Part shown: piece after piece, positions 17,654 to 25,864 of the stretch
How positions within the stretch are numbered: position 1 is the stretch's first letter
Layout: every line of letters starts with the position of its first letter
DNA from: Rhizobium skierniewicense
GTDB lineage: Bacteria > Pseudomonadota > Alphaproteobacteria > Rhizobiales > Rhizobiaceae
NCBI RefSeq assembly: GCF_014196515.1
Contig: NZ_JACIDV010000011.1
Location: 62,001 to 126,000, forward strand
Direction of reading: 5' to 3'
Length of the DNA: 64,000 bases
Program-made: the position numbers and the translations under genes
The notes under the pieces: generated by a model
What the model saw: only the letters and a program-made list of their open reading frames with translations
What the model was told of the DNA's origin: nothing
The model's database searches: none

Positions 17654-19513
17654 TTACGGAAGGAAAGGAAAGTCTTTCACATCAAGGACGGAATAGAATT
17701 TTTTCTTCGATGCTATGAATTCCGGGAAGATGCCAGCCTCGGCCAGGCACCGCTCGATTCCTGCGGGTGTCTTGCGGTTGCGATAGGCCAGCGTGCCCGA
17801 AGATACGAAGGCTTCGATGAAGCGCGTTAACTCGTCAGGTTCTACGACAGTCTGCAAGTGCCGCTTCCATGGGTTCTTCCGTTTCACCGAGGCAAGGTGC
17901 CCATCTTCGATGAGCGCGTTGACAACCTTATGGGACGACGAGATCGCCAGCTCGACATCGCGGAGAGTTAGACAGCTATGTATGAAACCCTGCGTCTTTT
18001 TGCGAACCTCAAAAGGGTTCACGGCGATGGCGGCCAAACCTGATCTGCCTTCAATCCGTGCGATGTCGAGCTCTCCATCGAGGAGAAGACGTACGACCTC
18101 GCCATTCTTGCAGTTAGCCATCTTGGCAGCCTGGCTTACGTTTACGCAGTCTTCCATAGGTGGACACGGTGGAAGCGAGTCGAGGCGGCGACCCAACTCC
18201 TCGACGTCGGCGCGCCGGAAGCACATCGTTGCCGTTACATGAACCTTTTTGCTTGGATCTCTAACGCCTGCCACGGCGTCTTCGAGACGATGGAGAATGC
18301 CGAAGTTTACGATGCTCGCTAGCTGCGATCGTTCCGTCCCGAGCGCAGCTACCGCTTCCTTAAAGCTGAGCGCTTGTTTGACCTCTAGGCAGAACTTCTC
18401 CATTTCATCAACATCGAGGACGATCCGGTGATAAGATTTTCTTGCGCATTCGACGCCCACTTTTTTGCTCAAGATGAGTAGGTTGCGAAGACGTAGAGGC
18501 TGTAGGTCGTATTCCAAAGCGGCGGAGTGCACGGAATGCAATCTTCGGCTTGTAACCGGCCCGAGATTTTCAGCACCCTTACCCAGCGGGATGGTATTCA
18601 AGGTGACCTCGCGCATCACCTTCCGAAACGGCTCATACTCTTCCGTTGGCGTCGCCGCCGCCAGGACGTGGTACATATAGCCAAAAAGGCCTTTCCCTTT
18701 TATATCCGAATCGGTTTGCTGAAAGCGCCCAGCCAACCTCTCGAGAAACGCCTGAAAATTGGCTTCTGCGGCGTGGATCATGTCGTAACCACATGCTGCA
18801 GAAGTCGCCACTTGGAGCTCCTCCAGCTTTCCATACTGCACATTGATGCCGAACTGTTCAACGAGTCCGACGGCCTCGCAGATCCGTCCAACCACGTGGA
18901 TTGGGAACCTGTCCAGCCAGCGGTCTCCTTTGGGACCTGAACGAAGACGTCCTTCGACATATCCTTGATAGGCGTCCGGTTTAAATCGAGCCTTGGTTCC
19001 GGCGAGGGCCAAAATCTCCTTGTTGAAGAACGAAAGCTTCCCAGCGAAATCGTTTTCTAGATATTGGAGGGGCTCGTCCGATCTGAACGTGGAAATTGAG
19101 CTCTCGTGCTCCCTGCAAACGCTTACCGGACCCACCAGCCATTCAATCCTGCCGAAGGCTCGGAAGCCACGACGACCAGCGGCTGCGTGTTCGTCCTCGA
19201 GAACGCAGTGAGGGCAAACTCTCAGATGGGCTCTGCGCACCATCGCGCGGCTGAAGCGCTCTCCGGAGATTGTCCAAAACGGATCCGCTCTCGTGACAAG
19301 GCCGCGTGCAAGCGACGTTTTAGACGTTCCGAGTGCTGATGCAAATCGGGCAACGGCCTCCTCGCGACCCAATGCAAGCCCGCTGAATGTGAAACCAAGT
19401 CTGGTTGTAAATACGCGAGCGTTTTCATATCCGCAGGCCGCAGCTAGACGGGAGCAGTAGCTCATAAGGGATTCCCCTTCGTTAAAGGGGAGTAACTCAG
19501 CCAGTCGGGTCAT
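17654..19513 (-). CDS. tniQ: TniQ/TnsD-like target-selection protein
   Basis: The 619-residue protein has the TniQ N-terminus (LLPFNEGESLMSYCSRLAAACGYE). A zinc-binding motif CPHC at residues 100-103 pairs with CREH at 133-136 and is flanked by tryptophans (IEWLVGPVSVCREHE). The long C-terminal region is helical with helix-turn-helix-like stretches (VSQAAKMANCKNGEVVRLL). Full TnsD/TniQ proteins of this length normally recruit the transposase to a specific DNA site, while short TniQ proteins work with other partners. The start ATG at 19513 overlaps the tnsC stop (ATGA). It is the last gene of the operon. Confidence 0.87.
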   Translation of the reverse strand: MTRLAELLPFNEGESLMSYCSRLAAACGYENARVFTTRLGFTFSGLALGREEAVARFASALGTSKTSLARGLVTRADPFWTISGERFSRAMVRRAHLRVCPHCVLEDEHAAAGRRGFRAFGRIEWLVGPVSVCREHESSISTFRSDEPLQYLENDFAGKLSFFNKEILALAGTKARFKPDAYQGYVEGRLRSGPKGDRWLDRFPIHVVGRICEAVGLVEQFGINVQYGKLEELQVATSAACGYDMIHAAEANFQAFLERLAGRFQQTDSDIKGKGLFGYMYHVLAAATPTEEYEPFRKVMREVTLNTIPLGKGAENLGPVTSRRLHSVHSAALEYDLQPLRLRNLLILSKKVGVECARKSYHRIVLDVDEMEKFCLEVKQALSFKEAVAALGTERSQLASIVNFGILHRLEDAVAGVRDPSKKVHVTATMCFRRADVEELGRRLDSLPPCPPMEDCVNVSQAAKMANCKNGEVVRLLLDGELDIARIEGRSGLAAIAVNPFEVRKKTQGFIHSCLTLRDVELAISSSHKVVNALIEDGHLASVKRKNPWKRHLQTVVEPDELTRFIEAFVSSGTLAYRNRKTPAGIERCLAEAGIFPEFIASKKKFYSVLDVKDFPFLP

Positions 19514-20607
19514 TGCGGTCGTACTCCATATCTCGTGGCATTCTTGCCTTTCGCCTTAAGACGCGCGTCTACCCAGGCCCGATCCTCTTCCCTCAGCAGC
19601 GCGAGTGAAGGCTCAAGATCCTGCCAGTTGGAGGCCGAGAAAATGTTTCTGTTCGGTCGGCACCCTGAAAAGGACGCATAGGTATCGACGAAATCCTTGA
19701 GAGAAATGGAGTCGCGTCCAGCGAGAAGCGCAAGCTCGACCGCTCCGCGGATCATCTGAATGATGGAACCGAACTCCGCTTCGCAGGAGTGCGAGAGACG
19801 CTCGCGAAAGGCTTTTTCCCTATCCTGGAGATCTATGTCCATCTTCAGTCCACCATGCTTCGTCGCCACGGTGGCGAGCAATGTACCGATGAGGTCGTCG
19901 TCCCCGGAGATGGAGAGCGGTTCGAACGGCACCACTGTACGTCGGTTGTAGAGCTGTTTGCGCGCGAGGAAGAGAGCGAGAGGCGGCACTCCTGCCAGAA
20001 TAAGACGCACGGGCCAGTCGGGCATCTGCGTCAGTCCTTTCAGAGAGTTTCCGATGACGGTTTCTTCGCGCAGCGTAGCCGTCTCGATCGCGTGCTGAGC
20101 CTCGTCTATGAAGATCCACATCACCTTATGGACTTTCAGGAGCCGACGGAACTCTTCCCAAGCTTTGTGCTCAAGCAAATTGGGACTGGCGGCGATGCCC
20201 AAGGCCTTCATCCCGGTCAGCGCGACGAGCTTTGGTGTGCATGGAGAAGGGCACTCGAAGCATATCAATGGATGGATCTGGACGCCGTCTTCATCGATAT
20301 AGGAGGCCGTGGCCTTCAAGCTCTGTAGGTGCTTGATGACTGCAGTTGTCTTGCCGGCACCGGAATTGCCACATACGGCGACAATCCTACGCTTGTCCGG
20401 TGCGCCGGTAATTGGCGTCGCGACGCTGGCCACCATCGCTTTCAGCGCGTCCTGCAACAGCTCGTCACGTGTGAGTGGAATATACTCGGCGTAAATCAGC
20501 GAGATGCGGTCGGCCACCGTCAGCCGCTCCTCGCCGAGCAGGCCGCGGATACGGTCGATCGCAGCCTGACTGCGTCGCGCCTCATGTTCCTTGTCAAATC
20601 TAGCCAT
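19510..20607 (-). CDS. tniB: TnsC/TniB-like AAA+ transposition regulator
   Basis: The 365-residue AAA+ ATPase contains Walker A GNSGAGKTT at residues 80-88 and Walker B IFIDEAQH (DEAQ at 168-171). The sensor-type segment VRLILAGVPPLA follows. This matches the TniB/TnsC family that bridges target selector and transposase. I start at ATG 20607 (MARFDKEHEARRSQ), 10 bases after the tnsB stop; the upstream in-frame extension overlaps tnsB and is unlikely. It is coupled to tniQ by a 4-base overlap. Confidence 0.88.
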   Translation of the reverse strand: MARFDKEHEARRSQAAIDRIRGLLGEERLTVADRISLIYAEYIPLTRDELLQDALKAMVASVATPITGAPDKRRIVAVCGNSGAGKTTAVIKHLQSLKATASYIDEDGVQIHPLICFECPSPCTPKLVALTGMKALGIAASPNLLEHKAWEEFRRLLKVHKVMWIFIDEAQHAIETATLREETVIGNSLKGLTQMPDWPVRLILAGVPPLALFLARKQLYNRRTVVPFEPLSISGDDDLIGTLLATVATKHGGLKMDIDLQDREKAFRERLSHSCEAEFGSIIQMIRGAVELALLAGRDSISLKDFVDTYASFSGCRPNRNIFSASNWQDLEPSLALLREEDRAWVDARLKAKGKNATRYGVRPQ

Positions 20608-20617
20608 GTTGGATGTC

Positions 20618-22942
20618 CTATTCGTCATCGAAGATGTCGTTGCTAATGATGCGGACGGGCGACGTCTCTTGGTCGTCATTGTCGGCAGATGATTGGTTTG
20701 AAGTCGAGTTCTCTGGAGCCATCCCAATCGCAGGGCGGCCACCCGCTTCTGCTTCCTGGCGGAGTTCCTTCATTGTCCGTGTCTTGGCGTAGACCACAGG
20801 CTCGATGCGCAAGGCCGCGAAAAGTTCGTCGGACGGATGCCACTCGCCGACCGGGCGGGGTTCACCCTTGACGGGGCTGTCCATGATGTCGAAGACATGA
20901 TCCATCTTTTTCTCGAAGCGCAGATAGTCATCGTCGGTCAGAACCGGGTTGACGAGGCCGGCCTCGAGCCGTGCCATGTCCGCCTGCTGTTTGAGCCAGC
21001 CAAATGTGTCGAGCATGGTCTGCCGGGAAGCTTTCCCGTTTTCGGCGTTGAACAGCTTCAGGCGTTCGGACGCCGCCAGCCACTGCCAGATACTCACGCC
21101 TTCCAGTTCGGAATGGACACATGGGACCTCGATCCAGCCGTCCGGCGTCAAAACCGAAATGGCGCCCAGGTTATGATTGTTAACGCGCCCAAGAAGCGGG
21201 GCTTTGTTCTTCTTCCGGCGCATCTGCTGGAGCTCCTTGCTCTGGAAGTAGAGACCCGCTACCCGGTAGCCTTTCTTGGAGGCCTTGCGGGTCACGTAGG
21301 TTCCGAACAGGTGGGTGCGTAAGGTGCCGGTCGGACCCGGCTGGACGCCGTGGACACCTGCGAGCTCATACCAAGTGTTGAGCGGCGTCGCCCCGTTCAG
21401 CTCTGAATGCGGCGCGTTATGATAGGCGTCGACGCACCAGCGGATCATGCATTCGGCGACCTGATCAGCTACCATGTTTGCGTATGCTTCTGCATCGTAG
21501 TCGCCCTTCTCGTCGGAAGACGACCAGGTTCGACCATCGAAGTAATTGAACATCTGGTGACTGAATGTTTGAAACCAGCGCTCAATGAAGCCGCGCCAGG
21601 AGGCGTCGCCCGCGCGAGGCAGAAAAATTTCGATCCCGGCGTCGTTCAGGGCGACTCGATAGGGTCGGTGCGCGAAATACATCGCGCTATCCGTCGCCAC
21701 GGTTTCATGGGTCCCGCCCTGGGGCCAAGCAGACTGGCAACCGAGGCGTCGGGCAATTTCGGTCTTGTCGCGTGTCGACATCTCCAGGGCGGTCATGGCC
21801 GATTTGAGGGAAGGGGGTTCGCAGGTTACGTGGAGGGCGACGATTCCCCGGCTTGCCACGCAGATCATCGCCGTAATGGTGAGGCGGAGTCGTTTGATCT
21901 TCTTTTTCTGTGCTTTAGAAAGCGTTTTCCAGATGCCGACCTTCACGAGGAGCGTCTGAAGGTCTGTCTCGTGATCGTCGCATTCTACCCGTTCAAGTGG
22001 GCGGATAACATCAAGGCCGCCGTGCTCGGGCTGCCATTCCCGACGCGCCGCCTCTTTCCCGTTGCGACCGAGATCGCGCCACATTTCCGGCTGCGCGTTG
22101 AAGCGGTTGCGGAGCGTCTCCTCGCACGGGATGCGAAGCTGGTCATTCGGTCCGCGGAACTTGTTCTCTGCCTCGATCTTCCGCTCCATCTCGCGATGGA
22201 TCGCCGCCAGATCCGGTCTTGTACGCGAGCAAGCCTCGCCGATGGCTTCGCTGAGATGTACGAACTCGTCCGGTGTGAAATACTCCGGCCGGTCGCGCCT
22301 GTAGTCATTTCTGAGGCAGATGGGATTGAAGTCGTTCGTCTCCATCTCGAGAATCCAGCTCTTGACGGTGGAAGGCTTGGGCTCGAACAGAGCGAGGGTG
22401 GCTTTCGTTCGGTAGGTAAGAGCTTTCGCGCCCTTGACGCTAGTCTGCATGTCCCGCCACTCGAGGGCGATCTGCGGGATGATACGGAGGAGTGGCTCGC
22501 GCGACTTGCTCACGACGGCTGGCATCGGCATGCCGTCGATGCGGGCGAGACGCCGCTTCTCAAGAAACTCCGATCGAAGTTCGAAAAATCTGCGGACAAA
22601 GAATTCTTTGCGGAGAACGTCCTCCTGATCGTTTGGTGTCAAGGTAGACAGGCTGCTGGAGCCGGAAAGACGAGCCTTAGCCGGACTTTTTCCGAAATAG
22701 CCGAACTCGACCGTCATAGGATTGCCGGGGCGATTTAGCCTTTCATTGAGTTCGGGCTGGGTAAAGCTTACGTTCGCGTTGGTCTCGTCCGTGCGACGCA
22801 GCACTGCCCCATTACGGTCACAGTGGAGGACGTAGTACTCGATGCCGAGGTCCTTGATCCGGGCATTTTCCGGAAGCCGGACGTATGGAAGCGACGCGGG
22901 GTTGTGCTGGAGAGCGAGAAGCTGTCTTAGATCGGGTTGCAT
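20618..22942 (-). CDS. tniA: TnsB/TniA-like DDE transposase
   Basis: The 774-residue transposase has a retroviral-integrase-type core. The first Asp is in VECDDHETD (about 322-323), the second is D418 in VATDSAMYF, and E454 is in GFIERWFQTF, giving DD35E spacing. A Mu/TnsB-type beta-barrel region follows (YVTRKASKKGYRVAGLYFQSKEL and NNHNLGAISVLTPDGWIEVP). The acidic C-terminal tail (DNDDQETSPVRIISNDIFDDE) fits the TnsC-contacting tail of TnsB. It sits between tnsA and tnsC, nine bases from the tnsA stop. All catalytic residues are present. Confidence 0.9.
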   Translation of the reverse strand: MQPDLRQLLALQHNPASLPYVRLPENARIKDLGIEYYVLHCDRNGAVLRRTDETNANVSFTQPELNERLNRPGNPMTVEFGYFGKSPAKARLSGSSSLSTLTPNDQEDVLRKEFFVRRFFELRSEFLEKRRLARIDGMPMPAVVSKSREPLLRIIPQIALEWRDMQTSVKGAKALTYRTKATLALFEPKPSTVKSWILEMETNDFNPICLRNDYRRDRPEYFTPDEFVHLSEAIGEACSRTRPDLAAIHREMERKIEAENKFRGPNDQLRIPCEETLRNRFNAQPEMWRDLGRNGKEAARREWQPEHGGLDVIRPLERVECDDHETDLQTLLVKVGIWKTLSKAQKKKIKRLRLTITAMICVASRGIVALHVTCEPPSLKSAMTALEMSTRDKTEIARRLGCQSAWPQGGTHETVATDSAMYFAHRPYRVALNDAGIEIFLPRAGDASWRGFIERWFQTFSHQMFNYFDGRTWSSSDEKGDYDAEAYANMVADQVAECMIRWCVDAYHNAPHSELNGATPLNTWYELAGVHGVQPGPTGTLRTHLFGTYVTRKASKKGYRVAGLYFQSKELQQMRRKKNKAPLLGRVNNHNLGAISVLTPDGWIEVPCVHSELEGVSIWQWLAASERLKLFNAENGKASRQTMLDTFGWLKQQADMARLEAGLVNPVLTDDDYLRFEKKMDHVFDIMDSPVKGEPRPVGEWHPSDELFAALRIEPVVYAKTRTMKELRQEAEAGGRPAIGMAPENSTSNQSSADNDDQETSPVRIISNDIFDDE

Positions 22943-22951
22943 GCTTATCTC

Positions 22952-23797
22952 TCAGTTTTTGTGATTGAATTTGACGAAGGGGGCGTCGACGAGCATGAGA
23001 TCCGGCCGGACCGGTTCGAGGATCTCGTCATGGATAAGGCACCAGACCGCGTTCCAGCCGTGGGCGGGAATTCCCCAACCCGCCAGAAGGTCGCGGATGT
23101 GGACGGTGCCATGAAAGCGCGATGCATAATCCCGCAGACGGTCGTTGTCGGTTTTGGAGGAGTGCTTGAGGGCTCGAAGGATACTCTTCGCGTTCCAGCA
23201 TCGTGCGTCCGTGGCTTCCTTTTCGGTGATGATGGTAGCGCCATCGGCAAAGCCATGTGGTAAGTTCTGGTCGAGGGTACCGATCGTGAAAGCCAAGCCG
23301 TCCTTTTCGAGCATGTCGGATGGTCTAACCCCGACGACGATCACGGTTCCCGTCGACATGGTGGCCCGATAATCGACCGTGTGCTGTGAAGTGCCGTCCT
23401 CCTGCCGGATTAGGACTGCCGAAGGCTGATCTTCGACGAGCACGACGTGCTTGGACGCACACATCATGTAAGCGAGATTGCGCTCATATGTGCTCGAGAA
23501 CGTGATTGCCTTCCTCGTCTTGCCGTTGACGAGACTTCCGCGGCTGTGGGACTTCGTCCGGGCTGGGTACCAGCGCGACGGCGTCGGCTCCTCGGTCGGC
23601 TTCCAGACGGTAGGAATGCTAATCAGGTCTTCGAGTCCTTCGTCGTCGACACCGGAGGCGTCGAAAGGAAGATACTGTCCCGAGACTGGTTGCGAGGCAC
23701 GAAGGAACAGTGTTTCGGAAGGGATCGCTTCCAAGGTCCGGTCGTAGCCGGATTCCAGTTCCTTGATGTAACGGATGATCTGTCGAATGCGGGTCAT
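22952..23797 (-). CDS. tnsA: TnsA-like endonuclease subunit with a substituted catalytic lysine
   Basis: The 281-residue protein occupies the tnsA position directly before the transposase. TnsA has a restriction-endonuclease fold with E-D-(Q/E)xK catalytic residues. Here the glutamate is E105 in SSTYERNLAY and the aspartate D142 in HTVDYRAT. The strand that should carry (Q/E)xK reads IVVGVRP (G156, R158), so the lysine is replaced by arginine and the acidic/Gln residue by glycine. A C-terminal TnsA-C-like helical domain follows (DLLAGWGIPAHGWNAVWCLIHDEIL). The start is ATG 23797, preceded by GGAG at a normal distance. Confidence 0.78.
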   Translation of the reverse strand: MTRIRQIIRYIKELESGYDRTLEAIPSETLFLRASQPVSGQYLPFDASGVDDEGLEDLISIPTVWKPTEEPTPSRWYPARTKSHSRGSLVNGKTRKAITFSSTYERNLAYMMCASKHVVLVEDQPSAVLIRQEDGTSQHTVDYRATMSTGTVIVVGVRPSDMLEKDGLAFTIGTLDQNLPHGFADGATIITEKEATDARCWNAKSILRALKHSSKTDNDRLRDYASRFHGTVHIRDLLAGWGIPAHGWNAVWCLIHDEILEPVRPDLMLVDAPFVKFNHKN

Positions 23798-24161
23798 TGC
23801 AGCTCCTTGGGCGTGCGTTTCCCCGTGCCGACCAGGAAGGATGGTCGGTTTGGGAATGTTGATGAAGGGGGAAGGCGCCGCACTTTCGGAAGGTAAGGTG
23901 GGCACCGGATGCCAGTGTCGTTTCTAGTTGGGGCGGCGACGCGCGCGGAACGCGAAGTCATGTGCCTGACCCGAGGCACCTGCGGAAATGGGGTGATGGT
24001 GGATGGAGACGAAGTTCATCGAGGGCTCCTTTCGAGCGCGCAGGTTTCCTGTCCCGGCCACGTCGTGGTCGGGTCACTGATGATTTGCAGTCAATTTTCG
24101 GAAGGCACCGCTATGATGTGCGGCGAGGCTCTTCGAAGTCTTGGTCGAGTGGCATCGTTGC
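23798..24161. other. Intergenic gap upstream of tnsA
   Basis: About 360 bases without a gene I can support. Frames here are short and read as low-complexity Arg/Ser or Thr/Pro translations. The operon promoter for tnsA-tniA-tniB-tniQ presumably lies here, but I see no convincing -35/-10 pair. Confidence 0.5.
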
Positions 24162-24641
24162 CTACCGATCGGTTGCCGAAGCCTTAGGGATCACGTCGTC
24201 AAGGTCTGGAATCTCGATGCTCCGGAGTGCCGAACCAAAAGTCCGGCCATCGAACACGGCAATGTCGGCACCCAGGCTCGAACGGTATGCTGCTCCCCGT
24301 CTTTTCGATTTCTCAGCTCGGAGGTTGGTGGCGACAGCGATCTGCGCGCGTTCTACGCGGCGTCGGAACGTGCGTTCGGAAGGCAACATACCGGCGTTTC
24401 CGAACTCTTCTAGAACCGCCCGTTCCAGCCGTTGATAGTGGTAACGGACTGACTGGTGTTTCAAACCGTTTACGCAAGAGGCGACCGCAGCATCGAATTG
24501 GGACAGCGTCCCTAAGCGGCGCGCTTTGCTGGCGTGCGTCTCAAGGCGAAGGCTCGCCTGAACAAGCCTTTGGAAGATTTCCTCGACCTGGGGTTTGAAA
24601 ATCGGCATGCAGAGCGTGTGGTGAGAATACTTGTTGTCCAT
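24162..24641 (-). CDS. Hypothetical protein upstream of the tns operon
   Basis: The 159-residue protein is mostly helical and charged (PQVEEIFQRLVQASLRLETHASKARRLGTLSQFDAAVASC and RTFRRRVERAQIAVATNLRAEKSKRRG). It ends with DIAVFDGRTFGSALRSIEIPDLDDVIPKAS. No family is recognised. The ATG at 24641 is chosen because AAGGAG lies at ideal spacing; two upstream ATGs are possible. Its orientation matches the transposition genes, so it may be an accessory or regulatory gene of the element. Confidence 0.6.
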   Translation of the reverse strand: MDNKYSHHTLCMPIFKPQVEEIFQRLVQASLRLETHASKARRLGTLSQFDAAVASCVNGLKHQSVRYHYQRLERAVLEEFGNAGMLPSERTFRRRVERAQIAVATNLRAEKSKRRGAAYRSSLGADIAVFDGRTFGSALRSIEIPDLDDVIPKASATDR

Positions 24642-25179
24642 GTTGGTCTCCTTCATCCCGCGCGCCACGCCGTAGATGTTCAACGGTTCAGCGGCTCGTT
24701 TCTCCTGCGTTCAGGGACCTTTTAGCAGCGTTCGAAACAGCAGTGCGCGACCACTTCGATTTTGTGCTTACGGAACGAAAACGGGATATTTAATTAGGTT
24801 TTTCTAATGTTGGCCATCCTTGATGGCGAACAGATCGTGAGCGCAGTGCAGCCGGCGCAGCCTTTGTCAGGCTATTATGGAGAACCTTATTCGATGAACT
24901 CTCATGCCACGAACCCGAGATGACTGGATGAAGACGCTGATTCAGTTATCTAAAAATAAGTAAAAAGTCCACAAAATTAAATTTTCTTCTATGTATTGAC
25001 GCCAGTTATCAAATTTTATGAAGTATACGCGCGCGTACGTAGGCGAATTGTTCGTTTATACATTGCCGAATTGTCAACATATCTAGGGAATCAATTTCGA
25101 TAATTGTCAACAATTACGAATCTTTGCTTGTGTCTTGCAAGACTCGACCGAATCCTCTCTTAAAATATTGGAGGGAAAT
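24642..25179. other. AT-rich intergenic region with repeats, possible right end of the Tn7-like element
   Basis: This stretch, more than 500 bases long, has no credible gene. It contains AATTGTCAACA twice (25069-25079, 25102-25112). The second lies within a perfect 16-bp dyad TAATTGT-CA-ACAATTA (25101-25116). TTGACG near 24996-25001 could be a -35 box for the gene at 25180. TTGGCCA near 24810 is the inverted form of the TGGCCAA motif seen at 17.5 kb. By analogy with Tn7, in which tnsA is next to one end, an element end would be expected here. Confidence 0.45.
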
Positions 25180-25857
25180 ATGGCCAAGTTCATCAGAAAT
25201 CGGCTTGACGAAATACAAGATCGTCTTGGGCCCACGCTACGCCGCATTGGACATAAGCCGATCGCGCGCCGTTCAGGCACGTCGTTCGCTATCGGTCTAG
25301 TTCCGGTCAAGGGTAATGTCTTCTCGTCGCCAGTTGAGATCATCTTCGACGATAAGAGCATTTCAGGGCTGTCGGAGGCGTCGTGGAAGCATGCTCACAT
25401 GAGCGAGTACGTCTACAGCAGACGCGTGCTGGGAGATACGGGGTGGGAGTCGTGGAAGTATCACAGGGAAACTCGTCATGAGATCGAGGGGGAAGGCGAC
25501 GCGATGTTCGAGTGGCTCTCGGCTTTCATCGACGAGCGTGAACTGATCCCCGACGCTACAAGAGCGCCGAATTGCCTTGTAAACTCGAACTGTGGAGATG
25601 CATATCTTTCGCTCGTTCAGAATTTTTCCGACGTGGAAATCGAAAGACTTCCATTTCTCGATGGAGGGATGGTCGTCGAGGCTTTATCGTTCGAAGACCA
25701 CGAAGGGCGGGAAGTGAACATAACGATGAGTGCTGGTAGTCCTTGGGCGCCGATCTATATCAATCAAGAAAAGGTCGCTGTGTTTTGGCAGAACGACTCT
25801 ACCGATCTCTGCAGGGTTATCCTCGGGCAAGAACGGGAAGCCGGCTTCCCGCGGTAG
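25180..25857 (+). CDS. Hypothetical protein convergent with the methyltransferase-like gene
   Basis: The 225-residue protein is soluble and acidic, with no recognised domain. Notable stretches are RNRLDEIQDRLGPTLRRIGHKPIARRSGTSF, WESWKYHRETRHEIEGEGDAMFEWLSAFIDERE and MSAGSPWAPIYINQEKVAVFWQNDSTDLCRVIL. The ATG at 25180 follows GGAGGGA. Its stop lies 7 bases from that of the convergent methyltransferase-like gene. A 16-bp dyad upstream suggests repressor control. A nuclease or effector role is possible from context but nothing in the sequence shows it. Confidence 0.65.
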   Translation: MAKFIRNRLDEIQDRLGPTLRRIGHKPIARRSGTSFAIGLVPVKGNVFSSPVEIIFDDKSISGLSEASWKHAHMSEYVYSRRVLGDTGWESWKYHRETRHEIEGEGDAMFEWLSAFIDERELIPDATRAPNCLVNSNCGDAYLSLVQNFSDVEIERLPFLDGGMVVEALSFEDHEGREVNITMSAGSPWAPIYINQEKVAVFWQNDSTDLCRVILGQEREAGFPR

Positions 25858-25864
25858 GACTTCC

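Noticed and set aside
21407-22738. 443-codon plus-strand frame opposite the transposase
   Set aside because: The DDE residues and overall fold belong to the minus strand.
17654-24641. CRISPR-associated transposon
   Set aside because: No cas genes or CRISPR repeats are present, and TniQ is the long TnsD-like form rather than the short Cascade-linked form.
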